64,000 nucleotides of DNA from Streptomyces sp. NBC_00273 (lineage in GTDB: Bacteria > Actinomycetota > Actinomycetes > Streptomycetales > Streptomycetaceae). A program made the position numbers and the translations under genes. Of this stretch, positions 37,962-49,386 are shown in pieces. How positions within the stretch are numbered: the first letter of the stretch is position 1; the number at the start of each line of letters is the position of its first letter. Location: contig NZ_CP108067.1 in NCBI RefSeq assembly GCF_036178145.1, positions 4,526,001-4,590,000 of the forward strand, read 5' to 3'. A model generated the notes under the pieces. It was not told the origin of the DNA. It saw only the letters and a list, made by a program, of their open reading frames with translations, and searched no databases.

Positions 37962-38567
37962 ATGTCCCCCGATGTCCGCAAGGCCGCTCTCGTGATCACC
38001 GCCGCCGTGTCGCTGGGCCTGGCCACCGTGGTCCCGGCGCACGGGGTGGAGGGGCCCGCGCCCGATCCCCGGAACGGGCAGGCCATGCGGGACATGGCGA
38101 CGGCGATCGCGGTGACGGCCAAGTACGCGGACGAGCGGGCGGCACTCAGGGACGGGTACGTCCCGCACGGCTCGGAATGCATGACCAACCCGTTCGGGGT
38201 GGGTGCCATGGGCTACCACTACGTCAAGCAGGCCAACTGGGGTTCGAAGGACCCCGCCAGGCCGACCGCGCTCCTCTACAGCAAGGACAAAGGCCGCAAC
38301 GGCCTCCGCAAGCTCGAGACGGTGGAGTGGATGGCGACCGACCGGGACCAGGACCTGAAGACCAGCGACGACCGGCCGAGCATGTTCGGTCTGCCCTTCG
38401 ACGGGCCGATGCCCGGCCACTGGGCGGGCATGCCCAAGCACTACGACCTGCACATGTGGGCGTACAAGGAGAACCCGGCGGGCCGCTTCCACAACTGGAA
38501 CCCGGCGCTGACCTGCCCCAAGAAGAGCCCGGCCCCGGGGGGCGGCGGGCACACCCACGGGCACTAG
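37962..38567 (+). CDS. Secreted protein of unknown function
   Basis: 201 residues from the ATG at 37962, preceded by CAGGAG. A signal peptide (AALVITAAVSLGLATVVPAHG) is followed by a domain with GYVPHGSECM, GAMGYHYVK, LLYSKDKGRNGLRKLETVEW, SMFGLPFDGP and LHMWAYKENPAGRFHNWNP. I recognise this as a widespread family of secreted proteins with conserved Tyr/His/Trp clusters whose function is not known. The C-terminus is His-rich (GGGGHTHGH), which could bind metal. It lies 113 bases after the flavoprotein gene, so it may or may not share its transcript. Confidence 0.82.
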   Translation: MSPDVRKAALVITAAVSLGLATVVPAHGVEGPAPDPRNGQAMRDMATAIAVTAKYADERAALRDGYVPHGSECMTNPFGVGAMGYHYVKQANWGSKDPARPTALLYSKDKGRNGLRKLETVEWMATDRDQDLKTSDDRPSMFGLPFDGPMPGHWAGMPKHYDLHMWAYKENPAGRFHNWNPALTCPKKSPAPGGGGHTHGH

Positions 38568-38607
38568 TCGGCCGCGTACGAAGCGGTGGTCCCCGCGCCA
38601 ACGGCGA

Positions 38608-38642
38608 AGGGCCCGGCTTCCCCCGAGGGGGGGCCGGGCCCT
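38608..38642. terminator. Bidirectional terminator between the secreted-protein gene and nuoN
   Basis: AGGGCCCGGC (38608-38617) pairs with GCCGGGCCCT (38633-38642), and further C/G pairing extends inward. It lies between convergent genes and can serve both. Confidence 0.75.
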
Positions 38643-38661
38643 GTCCCGTGCCGCGAACCAG

Positions 38662-40317
38662 TCAGCGGACGAAGGTGCTCGCCTGCCCCGCCAGGTCCAG
38701 GAAGTACTGCGGGGCGAGGCCCAGGACCAGGGTGACCGCGACGCCCACCGCAATGGTGGTCATCGTCAGCGGCGAGGGGACCGCCACCGTCGGGCCGTCG
38801 GCCTTCGGCTCGCTGAAGAACATCAGGACGATCACCCGGATGTAGAAGAACGCGGCGATCGCGGACGAGATCACACCGATCACGACCAGCACCCCGGCGC
38901 CGCTCTCCGCCGCCGCACTGAACACGGCGAACTTGCCCGTGAAGCCGGAGGTCAGCGGGATGCCCGCGAAGGCGAGCAGGAACACCGCGAAGACGGCCGC
39001 CGTCAGCGGCGAACGCCGGCCGAGCCCTGCCCACTTGGACAGGTGCGTGGCCTCGCCGCCCGCGTCGCGCACCAGCGTGACCACCGCGAAGGCGCCGATC
39101 GTCACGAAGGAGTAGGCACCCAGGTAGAAGAGGACGGACTGGACGCCCCGCGCCGAGGTCGCGATCACACCGGCCAGGATGAAGCCGGCGTGCGCGATGG
39201 AGGAGTAGGCGAGCAGCCGCTTGACGTCCGTCTGGGTCACGGCGATCACCGCGCCCGCGAGCATGGTGACGATGGCCACCGCCCACATCACCGGACGCCA
39301 GTCCCAGCGCAGCCCCGGCAGGACCACGTAGAGCAGGCGCAGGAGGGCGCCGAAGGCGGCCACCTTGGTGGCCGCCGCCATGAAACCGGTGACCGGGGTC
39401 GGGGCGCCCTGGTAGACGTCCGGGGTCCACATGTGGAAGGGGACCGCGCCGACCTTGAAGAGCAGGCCCATCAGGATCAGCGCGCCGCCGATCAGCAGCA
39501 GTGCGTCATTGCCCATGGTGGAGGCCAGCGCCGGGTCGATCTTCGCGACCGTGCCGTCGACCACATCGGCGATCACCGCGTACGAGACCGAGCCCGCGTA
39601 CCCGTAGAGCAGCGCGATGCCGAAGAGGAGGAAGGCGGAGGAGAAGGCGCCCAGGAGGAAGTACTTCACCGCGGCCTCCTGCGACATCAGCCGCTGGCGG
39701 CGGGCGACGGCGCAGAGCAGGTACAGCGGGAGGGAGAACACCTCGAGGGCGATGAACAGCGTCAGCAGGTCGTTGGCCGCCGGGAAGATCAGCATGCCGG
39801 CGATCGCGAACAGGGCCAGCGGGAAGACCTCGGTGGTGGTGAAGCCCGCCTTGACGGCGGCCTTCTCGCTGTCGCTGCCCGGTACGGACGCCGCCTGGGC
39901 GGCGAAGGAATCCACCCGGTTGCCGTGCGCCGCGGGGTCCAGGCGCCGCTCGGCGAAGGTGAAGACCGCCACGACCGAGGCCAGCAGGATGGTGCCCTGC
40001 AGGAAGAGCGCCGGGCCGTCCACGGCGATGGCGCCCATCGCGGCGATGTGGGCCTTGCCGGACCCGTACCCGCCGGCCGCGAGGCCCACGACCGCGGCGA
40101 AGGCCGAGGCCAGCGCCGCGACGGCGAGGAACACCTGCACGTAGTAACGAGACTTGCGGGGCACGAAGGCCTCGACGAGGATCCCGAGCACCGCCGCGCC
40201 CACCACGATCAGCGTGGGTGCGAGCTGTGCGTACTCGATGGTCGGTGCCGGGATCCGGTCGGCCGGTGCCTCGGCCGCCAGTGTCCACAGGCTGTGGGCG
40301 GAAGTCAGCGCGCTCAC
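38662..40317 (-). CDS. nuoN: NADH-quinone oxidoreductase subunit N, full operon
   Basis: 551 residues from the GTG at 40317, overlapping the nuoM stop as GTGA. It is an antiporter-like pumping subunit with AVPFHMWTPDVYQGAPTP, LLAYSSIAHAGF and a long periplasmic/hydrophilic loop near residues 115-140. It is the last gene of the complete nuoA-N operon and ends 20 bases before the shared terminator. About 40 residues longer than the NuoN at 2478-4010, mostly at the N-terminus and the first loop. Confidence 0.95.
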   Translation of the reverse strand: MSALTSAHSLWTLAAEAPADRIPAPTIEYAQLAPTLIVVGAAVLGILVEAFVPRKSRYYVQVFLAVAALASAFAAVVGLAAGGYGSGKAHIAAMGAIAVDGPALFLQGTILLASVVAVFTFAERRLDPAAHGNRVDSFAAQAASVPGSDSEKAAVKAGFTTTEVFPLALFAIAGMLIFPAANDLLTLFIALEVFSLPLYLLCAVARRQRLMSQEAAVKYFLLGAFSSAFLLFGIALLYGYAGSVSYAVIADVVDGTVAKIDPALASTMGNDALLLIGGALILMGLLFKVGAVPFHMWTPDVYQGAPTPVTGFMAAATKVAAFGALLRLLYVVLPGLRWDWRPVMWAVAIVTMLAGAVIAVTQTDVKRLLAYSSIAHAGFILAGVIATSARGVQSVLFYLGAYSFVTIGAFAVVTLVRDAGGEATHLSKWAGLGRRSPLTAAVFAVFLLAFAGIPLTSGFTGKFAVFSAAAESGAGVLVVIGVISSAIAAFFYIRVIVLMFFSEPKADGPTVAVPSPLTMTTIAVGVAVTLVLGLAPQYFLDLAGQASTFVR

Positions 40318-41906
40318 TTCGCCACCTCCCCGTTCTTCGCTTCGACGTCGACCTCGGGCTGCGGGTCCGTCTGCTTCACGTCCGACATGGTGTGCTCCAC
40401 CGCCGGGTTGACGATGTCGGTGAGCACCTTCGGGTAGACGCCCAGCCCGATCAGCAGGGCGATCAGCGGGGCGACCACCAGGACCTCCCGCAGGCGCAGG
40501 TCCGGCATGGCGCGGACCTCCTCCTTCACGGGGCCGGTCATCGTGCGCTGGTAGAGCACCAGGGTGTAGAGCGCGGCGAGCACGATGCCGGTGGTGGCGA
40601 TGATCCCGACGACCGGGTACCGGGCGAACGTGCCGACCAGGACCAGGAATTCGCTGACGAAGGGCGCGAGGCCCGGCAGCGAGAGGGTGGCGAGGCCGCC
40701 GATCAGGAAGGTGCCGGCGAGGACCGGCGCCACCTTCTGGACGCCGCCGTAGTCGGCGATGAGCCGCGAGCCGCGCCGCGAGATCAGGAAGCCGGCCACC
40801 AGCATCAGCGCCGCCGTCGACAGGCCGTGGTTGACCATGTAGAGGGTGGCGCCGGACTGGCCCTGGGAGGTCATCGCGAAGATGCCCAGGATGATGAAGC
40901 CGAAGTGCGAGATCGAGGCGTAGGCGACCAGCCGCTTGATGTCCCGCTGGCCGACCGCGACCAGCGCGCCGTAGACGATGCTGATCAGGGCCAGGACGAG
41001 GATCACCGGCGTGGCCCACTTGCTGGCGTCGGGGAAGAGCCCGAGGCAGAAGCGGAGCATCGCGAAGGTGCCGACCTTGTCGACGACCGCGGTGATCAGT
41101 ACGGCGACCGGGGCGGTGGACTCGCCCATCGCGTTCGGCAGCCAGGTGTGCAAAGGCCACAGCGGGGCCTTGATCGCGAAGGCGAAGAAGAAGCCGAGGA
41201 ACAGCAGCCGCTCGGTGTTGGTCGACATGTCGAGAGTGCCCGCGGCGCGGGCGGCGGTGATCTCCTGGAGGGAGAAGTTCCCGGCGACCACGTAGAGACC
41301 GATGACGGCCGCCAGCATGATCAGGCCGCCGACCAGGTTGTAGAGGAGGAACTTGACGGCCGCGTAGCTGCGCTGCGCGGCCGCGTTCTCGTCGCTGCCC
41401 GAGTGGGCCCGGTCCCCGAAGCCGCCGATGAGGAAGTACATCGGGATGAGCATGGCTTCGAAGAAGATGTAGAAGAGGAAGACGTCGGTGGCCTCGAAGG
41501 AGATGATCACCATCGCCTCGACCAGCAGGATCAGGGCGAAGAAGCCCTGGGTCGGCCGCCACCGGGAGCTCTTGGTCTCCAGGGGGTCGGCGTCGTGCCA
41601 GCCGGCCGCGATCACGAAGGGGATCAGGAGCGCGGTGAGCCCGATGAGCACCACCCCGATCCCGTCCACGCCCAGCTCGTAGCGGACGCCGAAGTCGGCG
41701 ATCCAGGGCCGGGATTCGGTGAGCTGGTAGCGGTCACCGCTCGGATCGAAGCGGACCGCGACGAGCACGGCCAGGGCCAGTGTCGCCAGCGAGAAGAGCA
41801 GCGCGAGCCACTTGGCGGCGGTCCTTCGGGCGGCCGGTACGGCCGCCGTGAGGATCGCGCCGACCGCGGGGACCGCGGCCGTCACCGTCAGAAGCGGGAA
41901 ACTCAT
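40314..41906 (-). CDS. nuoM: NADH-quinone oxidoreductase subunit M, full operon
   Basis: 530 residues, an antiporter-like pumping subunit with WPLHTWLPNAMGESTAP, a membrane glutamate in the FFEAMLIPMYFLIG helix and LVAYASISHFGF later. The start ATG lies one base after the nuoL stop. A charged C-terminal tail (DVKQTDPQPEVDVEAKNGE) is not conserved. Paralogue of the NuoM at 4007-5602. Confidence 0.95.
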   Translation of the reverse strand: MSFPLLTVTAAVPAVGAILTAAVPAARRTAAKWLALLFSLATLALAVLVAVRFDPSGDRYQLTESRPWIADFGVRYELGVDGIGVVLIGLTALLIPFVIAAGWHDADPLETKSSRWRPTQGFFALILLVEAMVIISFEATDVFLFYIFFEAMLIPMYFLIGGFGDRAHSGSDENAAAQRSYAAVKFLLYNLVGGLIMLAAVIGLYVVAGNFSLQEITAARAAGTLDMSTNTERLLFLGFFFAFAIKAPLWPLHTWLPNAMGESTAPVAVLITAVVDKVGTFAMLRFCLGLFPDASKWATPVILVLALISIVYGALVAVGQRDIKRLVAYASISHFGFIILGIFAMTSQGQSGATLYMVNHGLSTAALMLVAGFLISRRGSRLIADYGGVQKVAPVLAGTFLIGGLATLSLPGLAPFVSEFLVLVGTFARYPVVGIIATTGIVLAALYTLVLYQRTMTGPVKEEVRAMPDLRLREVLVVAPLIALLIGLGVYPKVLTDIVNPAVEHTMSDVKQTDPQPEVDVEAKNGEVAK

Positions 41907-41907
41907 T

Positions 41908-43803
41908 TCACACCGCCCTCATCAGCAGGGTCGCGGCGATCAGGACCACCGTGCCCCCGAACATCGAGACCGCGTAGCTGCGGGCGTAGCCGTTCTGCAG
42001 CTTGCGCAGGCGGCCCGAGAGCCCGCCGACCGAGGCGGCCGTCCCGTTGACCACCCCGTCGACCACGCTGTGGTCGAGGTACACGAGCGAGCGGGTCAGG
42101 TGCTCCCCGCCGCGCACCAGCACGACGTGGTTGAAGTCGTCCTGGTAGAGGTCCTTGCGGGCCGCCCGGGTGAGGAACGAGCCGCGCGGGGCGACGACCG
42201 GGACGGGCCGCTTGCCGTACATCGCCCAGGCGATGCCGACGCCGACGAGGAGCATCACCATGGTGGCCGCGGTCACCGTCATGGCGCTGACCGGCGGGTT
42301 GCCGTGCGAGTAGCCCGTGACGGGCTCCAGCCACTTCAGGAAGCGCTCGCCGATCTCGAAGAAGGCACCGGCGAAGACCGAACCGAAGGCCAGGATGACC
42401 ATCGGGATGGTCATGGACTTCGGGGACTCGTGCGGGTGCGGCTCGTGGCCGGCGTCGTCCGGCTGCCAGCGCTTCTCTCCGAAGAAGGTGAGGAGCATGA
42501 CGCGGGTCATGTAGAAGGCGGTGATGCCGGCGCCCAGCAGGGTGACCCCGCCGAGGATCCAGCCCTCGGTGCCGCCCTTCGCGAAGGCCGCCTCGATGAT
42601 CATGTCCTTGGAGAAGAAGCCGGACAGGCCCGGGAAGCCGATGATCGCCAGGTATCCGAGACCGAAGGTGACGAAGGTGACCGGCATGTACTTCCTCAAG
42701 GCCCCGTACTTGCGCATGTCGACCTCGTCGTTCATCCCGTGCATCACGGAACCCGCGCCGAGGAAGAGGCCCGCCTTGAAGAAGCCGTGCGTCACCAGGT
42801 GCATGATCGCGAAGACGTAGCCGATCGGGCCGAGGCCCGCGGCGAGGATCATGTAGCCGATCTGCGACATCGTCGAGCCCGCCAGGGCCTTCTTGATGTC
42901 GTCCTTCGCGCAACCGACGATCGCACCGAAGAGGAGCGTGACCGCGCCCACGACGGTGACCACCAGCTGGGCGTCCGGCGCCCCGTTGAAGATCGCGGCC
43001 GAGCGGACGATCAGGTACACGCCCGCGGTCACCATGGTGGCCGCGTGGATCAGGGCCGAGACCGGGGTCGGGCCCTCCATCGCGTCCCCGAGCCAGGACT
43101 GCAGCGGGACCTGCGCCGACTTGCCGCAGGCGGCCAGCAGCAGCATCAGGCCGATCGCCGTCAGCGTGCCCTCGGACGTCTCGCCCACCGCGCCGAACAG
43201 GGGCGTGAAGGCGAAGGTCCCGAAGGTGGTGAACATCAGCATGATCGCGATCGACAGACCGATGTCACCGACGCGGTTGACCAGGAAGGCCTTCTTCGCG
43301 GCGGTGGCCGCACTGGGCTTGTGCTGCCAGAAGCCGATCAGGAGGTACGAGGCGAGGCCCACGCCCTCCCAGCCGAAGTACAGCAGCAGGTAGTTGTCGG
43401 CGAGGACCAGCAGCAGCATCGCCGCGACGAACAGGTTGAGGTAGCCGAAGAAGCGGCGGCGGCGCTCGTCGTGCTCCATGTACCCGATCGAGTACACGTG
43501 GATGAGCGTGCCCACCCCGGAGATCAGCAGGACGAAGGTCATCGACAGCTGGTCCAGCTGGAAGGCCATGTCCGCCTGGAAGCCCTCGACGGGGATCCAG
43601 GTGTACAGGTTCTGGGTCAGGGTCCGGTCGTCGGCCGAGCGCCCCAGCATGTCGGCGAACAGCGCGACGCCGATCCCGAAGGAGACGGCCGCGAGCAGGG
43701 TGCCGATCCAGTGACCGACCTTGTCGAGGCGCCGGCCGCCGCAGAGCAGCACCACCGCTCCGAGCAGGGGCGCCGCGATCAGCAGCGCAATCAGGTTCTC
43801 CAC
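41908..43803 (-). CDS. nuoL: NADH-quinone oxidoreductase subunit L, full operon
   Basis: 631 residues from a GTG start. The distal antiporter subunit with the lateral helix: [27 protein letters not shown], and a C-terminal TM helix after the long amphipathic stretch. It is ten bases downstream of nuoK. Standard length and without the Ala-rich insertion of the other copy. Confidence 0.95.
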   Translation of the reverse strand: MENLIALLIAAPLLGAVVLLCGGRRLDKVGHWIGTLLAAVSFGIGVALFADMLGRSADDRTLTQNLYTWIPVEGFQADMAFQLDQLSMTFVLLISGVGTLIHVYSIGYMEHDERRRRFFGYLNLFVAAMLLLVLADNYLLLYFGWEGVGLASYLLIGFWQHKPSAATAAKKAFLVNRVGDIGLSIAIMLMFTTFGTFAFTPLFGAVGETSEGTLTAIGLMLLLAACGKSAQVPLQSWLGDAMEGPTPVSALIHAATMVTAGVYLIVRSAAIFNGAPDAQLVVTVVGAVTLLFGAIVGCAKDDIKKALAGSTMSQIGYMILAAGLGPIGYVFAIMHLVTHGFFKAGLFLGAGSVMHGMNDEVDMRKYGALRKYMPVTFVTFGLGYLAIIGFPGLSGFFSKDMIIEAAFAKGGTEGWILGGVTLLGAGITAFYMTRVMLLTFFGEKRWQPDDAGHEPHPHESPKSMTIPMVILAFGSVFAGAFFEIGERFLKWLEPVTGYSHGNPPVSAMTVTAATMVMLLVGVGIAWAMYGKRPVPVVAPRGSFLTRAARKDLYQDDFNHVVLVRGGEHLTRSLVYLDHSVVDGVVNGTAASVGGLSGRLRKLQNGYARSYAVSMFGGTVVLIAATLLMRAV

Positions 43804-43812
43804 AGCGACCCC

Positions 43813-44112
43813 TTACAGCTTCATCAGGCTGGCGTCGTCGACCGAGGCCGAGTGGCGGGTACGGAACAGCGACACGATGATCGCCAGGCCGACCACGACC
43901 TCCGCGGCGGCGACGACCATCGTGAAGAACGCGATGATCTGGCCGTCGAGGTTGCCGTGCATCCGGGAGAACGCGACGAAGGCGAGGTTGCAGGCGTTGA
44001 GCATCAGCTCGACGCACATGAACAGCACGATCGCGTTCTTGCGGATCAGGACCCCGACGGCACCGATCGTGAACAGCAGGGCCGCCAGGTACAGGTAGTT
44101 GACCGGATTCAC
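43813..44112 (-). CDS. nuoK: NADH-quinone oxidoreductase subunit K, full operon
   Basis: 99 residues, three helices, with [18 protein letters not shown] and [20 protein letters not shown] carrying the two membrane glutamates needed for proton transfer. The GTG start overlaps the nuoJ stop (GTGA). Length is exactly typical. Confidence 0.95.
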   Translation of the reverse strand: MNPVNYLYLAALLFTIGAVGVLIRKNAIVLFMCVELMLNACNLAFVAFSRMHGNLDGQIIAFFTMVVAAAEVVVGLAIIVSLFRTRHSASVDDASLMKL

Positions 44113-44921
44113 TTCGAGGCCTCCTCACGGCCGAGGCGCTCCGAGGAGGCCTGCTCCAGTGCCTTGAGGTCGTCGATGGCCTGGCTGGAGACGTCCCGGA
44201 TCTGGCCGCGGGCGCGCAGCGTCCGGTTGACGGTCAGCTCGGACGGGGTGCCGTCCGGCAGCAGACCTGCGACGTCCACCGCGTTGTGCCGGGCGTAGAC
44301 GCCGGGCGCGGGCAGCGGCGGGAGCTGGACGCCCTCGCGGACCCGCTTCTCGGCGAGTTCGCGCTGGGTGGCGGCCCGTTCGGTGCGCTCGCGGTGGGTG
44401 AGCACCATCGCGCCGACGGCCGCGGTGATCAGCAGCGCGCCGGTGATCTCGAAGGCGAAGACGTACTTGGTGAAGATCAGCTGTGCCAGGCCCTCGATGT
44501 GCCCGCCCGAGTTGACCCGGCCGAGCCCGTTGAAGTGGGTGAGCCCGGCGTTGGCGATGCCGGCGATCAGCAGGATTCCGAAGCCGATTCCGCACAGGGC
44601 TGCCAGCCAGCGCTGCCCCTTGATGGTCTCCTTCAGGGAGTCGGCGGCGGTGACGCCGACGAGCATGACCACGAAGAGGAAGAGCATCATGATCGCGCCG
44701 GTGTAGACGATGACCTGGACGACGCCCAGGAAGTACGCCCCGTTGGCGAGGTAGAAGACGGCCAGGATGATCATCGTCCCGGCCAGGCTGAGGGCGCTGT
44801 GCACGGCCTTCTTCATCAGGATCGTGGCCAGTGCGCCGATGACGGCGACCGTGCCGAGGATCCAGAACTGGATCGCCTCGCCCGTGGAGGTCATGGAGGT
44901 GGCGGCGGCGATGGCGCTCAT
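44109..44921 (-). CDS. nuoJ: NADH-quinone oxidoreductase subunit J, full operon
   Basis: 270 residues. Five membrane helices (residues 1 to about 175, with [20 protein letters not shown] as the conserved third helix) are followed by a hydrophilic tail of about 90 residues, common in actinobacterial NuoJ but missing from the other copy here. ATGA overlap with nuoI. It couples quinone reduction to the pumping subunits. Confidence 0.95.
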   Translation of the reverse strand: MSAIAAATSMTSTGEAIQFWILGTVAVIGALATILMKKAVHSALSLAGTMIILAVFYLANGAYFLGVVQVIVYTGAIMMLFLFVVMLVGVTAADSLKETIKGQRWLAALCGIGFGILLIAGIANAGLTHFNGLGRVNSGGHIEGLAQLIFTKYVFAFEITGALLITAAVGAMVLTHRERTERAATQRELAEKRVREGVQLPPLPAPGVYARHNAVDVAGLLPDGTPSELTVNRTLRARGQIRDVSSQAIDDLKALEQASSERLGREEASK

Positions 44922-45526
44922 GCGTCCACCTCCGTGGACTGACCGTTCTCCGGAGCGACTTCGCCGGCGACTTCGCCCTTGGACACCGCGACCTGCCGGA
45001 CGGTGCCCGGGGCGGCCCCGGTCACCAGCCCCCGGTAGTAGTCCGTGTCGTCCGTGCCGGGGAAGATCGAGTGCGGCGCCTCGACCATGCCCTCGGTCAG
45101 GCCGGCCAGCAGCTGCTCCTTGGTGTAGATGAGCGATTCGCGGCTGGAGTCAGCCAGTTCGAACTCGTTCGTCATGGTCAGCGCCCTCGTCGGGCACGCC
45201 TCCACGCACAGCCCGCACAGGATGCAGCGGGCGTAGTTGATCTGGTAGACCCGGCCGTACCGCTCACCCGGGGAGTAGCGCTCCTCCTCGGTGTTGTCCG
45301 CACCCTCCACGTAGATCGCGTCGGCGGGACAGGCCCAGGCACACAGCTCGCACCCGATGCACTTCTCCAGACCGTCGGGGTGCCGGTTGAGCTGATGCCG
45401 TCCGTGGAAGCGCGGTGCGGTCGTCTTCTCCTGCTCCGGGTACTGCTCGGTGAGGCGCTTCTTGAACATGGCCTTGAAGGTCACGCCGAAGCCCGCCACC
45501 GGGTTCTGCCACTTCTCGTCGGACAT
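44918..45526 (-). CDS. nuoI: NADH-quinone oxidoreductase subunit I, full operon
   Basis: 202 residues. [12 protein letters not shown] and [12 protein letters not shown] bind clusters N6a and N6b. The N-terminal [21 protein letters not shown] helix packs on the membrane arm. It is three bases past the nuoH stop and sits between nuoH and nuoJ as in all 14-gene operons. Confidence 0.95.
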   Translation of the reverse strand: MSDEKWQNPVAGFGVTFKAMFKKRLTEQYPEQEKTTAPRFHGRHQLNRHPDGLEKCIGCELCAWACPADAIYVEGADNTEEERYSPGERYGRVYQINYARCILCGLCVEACPTRALTMTNEFELADSSRESLIYTKEQLLAGLTEGMVEAPHSIFPGTDDTDYYRGLVTGAAPGTVRQVAVSKGEVAGEVAPENGQSTEVDA

Positions 45527-45529
45527 CTC

Positions 45530-46885
45530 TCAAGCCTCCTCTCGGTCACTTTCAGTATTCGTCCCGCCACTGACAATCAGCTCCCGCTCGGTGCGGGACC
45601 GCCTGCGCGGTACGGGTGCCAGGTGCTGGCCGGGCTTGGGCGGTACGGGGAATCCGCCCGCCAGCGGGTCGAAGGGTTCGGCGTCGTGCACCGCCCCGGC
45701 GGCCGCCGTCTTCTTCTCGCGCTTGTCGCGGAAGACGTCCGCGACGAAGGAGAGGAGCAGGATCGCCACGACGGCGCCGCCGACGTACAGGACGATCTCG
45801 CTGAAGTCGTAGGCCTCGTTGCGCAGGGCCCGGACGGTGGCCACCAGCATCAGCCAGACCACCGAGACCGGGATCAGGACCTTCCAACCGAGCTTCATCA
45901 GCTGGTCGTAGCGGACGCGGGGCAGCGTGCCGCGCAGCCAGATGAAGAAGAACAGCAGCAGCTGCACCTTGAGGACGAACCAGAGCATCGGCCACCAGCC
46001 GTGGTTCGCGCCCTCCCAGAAGGAGCTGATCGGGTACGGGGCCCGCCAGCCGCCCAGGAAGAGGGTGACCGAGACCGCGGAGACGGTGACCATGTTGACG
46101 TACTCGGCCAGCATGAACAGCGCGAACTTGATGGACGAGTACTCGGTGTTGAAGCCGCCGACCAGGTCGCCCTCGGACTCCGGCATGTCGAAGGGGGCGC
46201 GGTTCGTCTCGCCGACCATCGTGACGACGTAGATGATGAAGGACACCGGCAGCAGGACGATGAACCAGCGGTCCGCCTGGGCCTCGACGATCGCCGAGGT
46301 CGACATGGACCCGGAGTAGAGGAAGACCGAGGCGAAGGCCGCGCCCATCGCGATCTCGTAGGAGATCATCTGTGCGCAGGAGCGCAGGCCGCCGAGGAGC
46401 GGGTACGTGGAGCCGGAGGACCAGCCCGCCAGCACGATGCCGTAGATGCCGACCGAGGCCACCGCGAGGATGTAGAGCATCGCGATGGGCAGGTCGGTCA
46501 GCTGCATCGTGGTGCGCTGGCCGAAGATGGAGATCTGGTCGTCCGCGGGCCCGAAGGGGATCACCGCGATGGCCATGAAGGCCGGGATCGCCGCGATGAT
46601 CGGGGCCAGGACGTAGATGACCTTGTCGGCCCGCTTGACGATCAGGTCTTCCTTGAGCATCAGCTTCACGCCGTCGGCGAGCGACTGGAGCATGCCCCAG
46701 GGGCCGTGCCGATTCGGGCCGATGCGCAGCTGCATCCAGGCGACGACCTTGCGCTCCCACACGATGGAGAAGAGCACGGTCACCATCAGGAAGGCGAAGC
46801 AGAAGACCGCCTTGAGCAGGACGAGCCACCAGACGTCCTGGCCGAACAGGGACAGGTCCTCGGCAGCGAGTTGAACGGTGTTCAC
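45530..46885 (-). CDS. nuoH: NADH-quinone oxidoreductase subunit H, full operon
   Basis: 451 residues, about eight membrane helices lining the quinone channel. The canonical loop [14 protein letters not shown] and the acidic [20 protein letters not shown] are intact. The last 80 residues or so form a basic hydrophilic tail seen in actinobacterial NuoH. GTG start overlapping the nuoG stop. Confidence 0.95.
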   Translation of the reverse strand: MNTVQLAAEDLSLFGQDVWWLVLLKAVFCFAFLMVTVLFSIVWERKVVAWMQLRIGPNRHGPWGMLQSLADGVKLMLKEDLIVKRADKVIYVLAPIIAAIPAFMAIAVIPFGPADDQISIFGQRTTMQLTDLPIAMLYILAVASVGIYGIVLAGWSSGSTYPLLGGLRSCAQMISYEIAMGAAFASVFLYSGSMSTSAIVEAQADRWFIVLLPVSFIIYVVTMVGETNRAPFDMPESEGDLVGGFNTEYSSIKFALFMLAEYVNMVTVSAVSVTLFLGGWRAPYPISSFWEGANHGWWPMLWFVLKVQLLLFFFIWLRGTLPRVRYDQLMKLGWKVLIPVSVVWLMLVATVRALRNEAYDFSEIVLYVGGAVVAILLLSFVADVFRDKREKKTAAAGAVHDAEPFDPLAGGFPVPPKPGQHLAPVPRRRSRTERELIVSGGTNTESDREEA

Positions 46886-49386
46886 GCGCCCACCTCCGCA
46901 GTGGTGTCGCCTTGCCCGGCCGGGGTCGCCGGGCCGATGCGTACGAGGGTGCCCGGGCGGGCGCCGGCGTCGGCGAGGACGCCGGAGCCGGTGGAGTTCA
47001 GCGGGAGCCAGACCACGCGGTCGGGCATCTCGGTGATCCGGAGCGGGAGTGCCACGGAGCCGGCCGGCCCGGTGACCGCGAGGACGTCGCCGTCCTTGAC
47101 GCCGGTCTCGGCGGCCGTGGCGGCCGACAGCCGGGCGCTGGCCTCGTGCCGGGTACCGGCCAGGGCGTCGTCGCCCTCCTGCAGCCGGCCGAGGTCCAGG
47201 AGGAGCCGGTGGCCGGCGAGGACCGCCTCGCCGCTGCCCGGGCGGGGCAGCGCCACGGTGTCCGCGCTCTGCCCGGCGGCCCGCTCACCGGCCCACGGGC
47301 CGAGCCGGTCGATCTCCCGGCGTACGGCGTGCACGTCGGGCAGGGCGATCGGCCGGTCGGCGGCGTCGGCCAGCATGTGCAGCACGCGGGCGTCGGCCGG
47401 GGCGAGCCGGCGGGTCATCTGGTCGGGCTTGAGCGCTGCCTCGAACGGCCTGACCCGGCCCTCCCAGTTGATGAACGCCCCCGCCTTCTCGGCGACCGCG
47501 GCGACCGGGAGGACCACGTCCGCGTGGTCGGTGACCTCGCCGGGCCGCAGTTCCAGGGAGACCACGAAGGCCTCCTGGAGGGCGGTCCGCGCGCGGGCCG
47601 GGTCCGGCAGGTCGGCGACCTCGACGCCCGCGATCAGCAGGGCCGAGAGCTCCCGGGTCGCCGCGGCCTCGACGATCTGGCCGGTGTCGCGGCCGTAGCG
47701 GTGCGGGAGTTCGTCCAGGCCCCAGGCGGTGGCGACCTCGTCGCGGGCCCGCGGGTCGGTGGCGGGGCGGCCGCCCGGCAGCAGGGACGGCAGCGCGCCC
47801 GCCTCGATGGCGGCCCGCTCACCGGCCCGGCGCGGGATCCAGACCAGGGTGGCCCCGGTGACCCCGGCGGCCCGTACGGCGGCGGTCAGCGCGCCCGGCA
47901 CCCCGGCGAGGCGCTCCCCGACGAGGATGACCGCGCCGGGCAGCCGCAGCGCCTCGGCGGCTTCGGCGCCCCCGGTCTCCAGGCCCGTACGGGAGGCCAG
48001 CGCGTCGAGCCACTCGGGCTCGGTGCCGGGGGCGGCCGCCAGCAGGGTGCCGCCGGCCTTCTCCAGGCCGCGGGTGGCGAAGGGGGCGACGGAGAAGGTC
48101 CGCTGCTTCCGCTTGCGGTGGGCCTTGCGCAGCCGCAGGAAGACGCCGGGGGCCTCCTCCTCCGCCTCGATGCCGACGAGCAGCACCGCGGGGGCCGCCT
48201 CCAGGGCGGTGTACGAGAGCCACTGCCCGCCGAGGTCGACCCCGTACCCGGCGACCTCCGAGGCCAGGAACTCGGCCTCCTCCGCGCTGTGCACGCGGGC
48301 CCGGAAGTCGATGTCGTTGGTGTCGAGCACCACCCGCGCGAACTTGGCGTACGCGTAGGCGTCCTCGACGGTGAGCCGGCCGCCGGTCAGCACCCCGGCC
48401 CGGCCGCGCGCGGCGGCGAGTCCGTTCGCCGCGGCTTCCAGGGCCTCGGGCCAGCTCGCCGGCTCCAGGACGCCGGCGGCGCTGCGCACCAGCGGGGTGG
48501 TCAGCCGGTCGGGGCGCTGGGCGTAGCGGAACCCGAAGCGGCCCTTGTCGCAGATCCACTCCTCGTTGACCTCGGGGTCCTCGGCGGCGAGGCGGCGCAG
48601 CACCTTGCCGCGCCGGTGGTCGGTGCGGGTCGCGCAGCCGCCCGCGCAGTGCTCGCACACGCTCGGGGAGGAGACGAGGTCGAAGGGGCGGGAGCGGAAC
48701 CGGTAGGCGGCCGAGGTGAGGGCGCCGACCGGGCAGATCTGGATCGTGTTGCCCGAGAAGTACGACTCGAAGGGGTCGCCCTCGCCGGTGCCGACCTGCT
48801 GGAGCGCGCCGCGTTCCAGCAGCTCGATCATCGGGTCGCCGGCGATCTCGTTGGAGAAGCGGGTGCAGCGCGCGCACAGCACGCACCGCTCGCGGTCCAG
48901 CAGCACCTGGGTGGAGATCGGGACCGGCTTCTCGTAGGTGCGCTTCTTGCCCTCGAACCGCGATTCGGCGTTGCCGTGCGACATCGCCTGGTTCTGCAGC
49001 GGGCACTCGCCGCCCTTGTCGCAGACCGGGCAGTCCAGCGGGTGGTTGATGAGCAGCAGCTCCATCACGCCGCGCTGGGACTTGTCGGCGACCTCGGAGG
49101 TCAGCTGGGTCTTGACGACCATGCCGTCGGTGCAGGTGATGGTGCAGGAGGCCATCGGCTTGCGCTGGCCCTCGACCTCGACGATGCACTGGCGGCAGGC
49201 ACCGGCCGGGGAGAGGAGGGGGTGGTCGCAGAACCGGGGGATCTCGATGCCGAGCTGCTCTGCGGCCCGGATGACGAGGGTGCCCTTGGGCACGGTCAGT
49301 TCGATCCCGTCGATGGTCAGCGAGACGGTGTTCTCCGGTGGAACCGCCGCTCCGCCCCCGGAGGCCGCTGGAGTGGTGACGGTCAT
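46882..49386 (-). CDS. nuoG: NADH-quinone oxidoreductase subunit G, full operon
   Basis: 834 residues. It is the large Fe-S subunit of the NADH-oxidising module. The N-terminal [2Fe-2S] ligands lie in [15 protein letters not shown], then [14 protein letters not shown] and CVLCARC with a distant CPVGAL hold [4Fe-4S] clusters. VCEHCAGGC plus ICDKGRFG supply the extra N7 site known from E. coli and Thermus. A molybdopterin-oxidoreductase-like domain (from about residue 245) has lost its cofactor role in this family. ATGA overlap with nuoF. Confidence 0.95.
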   Translation of the reverse strand: MTVTTPAASGGGAAVPPENTVSLTIDGIELTVPKGTLVIRAAEQLGIEIPRFCDHPLLSPAGACRQCIVEVEGQRKPMASCTITCTDGMVVKTQLTSEVADKSQRGVMELLLINHPLDCPVCDKGGECPLQNQAMSHGNAESRFEGKKRTYEKPVPISTQVLLDRERCVLCARCTRFSNEIAGDPMIELLERGALQQVGTGEGDPFESYFSGNTIQICPVGALTSAAYRFRSRPFDLVSSPSVCEHCAGGCATRTDHRRGKVLRRLAAEDPEVNEEWICDKGRFGFRYAQRPDRLTTPLVRSAAGVLEPASWPEALEAAANGLAAARGRAGVLTGGRLTVEDAYAYAKFARVVLDTNDIDFRARVHSAEEAEFLASEVAGYGVDLGGQWLSYTALEAAPAVLLVGIEAEEEAPGVFLRLRKAHRKRKQRTFSVAPFATRGLEKAGGTLLAAAPGTEPEWLDALASRTGLETGGAEAAEALRLPGAVILVGERLAGVPGALTAAVRAAGVTGATLVWIPRRAGERAAIEAGALPSLLPGGRPATDPRARDEVATAWGLDELPHRYGRDTGQIVEAAATRELSALLIAGVEVADLPDPARARTALQEAFVVSLELRPGEVTDHADVVLPVAAVAEKAGAFINWEGRVRPFEAALKPDQMTRRLAPADARVLHMLADAADRPIALPDVHAVRREIDRLGPWAGERAAGQSADTVALPRPGSGEAVLAGHRLLLDLGRLQEGDDALAGTRHEASARLSAATAAETGVKDGDVLAVTGPAGSVALPLRITEMPDRVVWLPLNSTGSGVLADAGARPGTLVRIGPATPAGQGDTTAEVGA

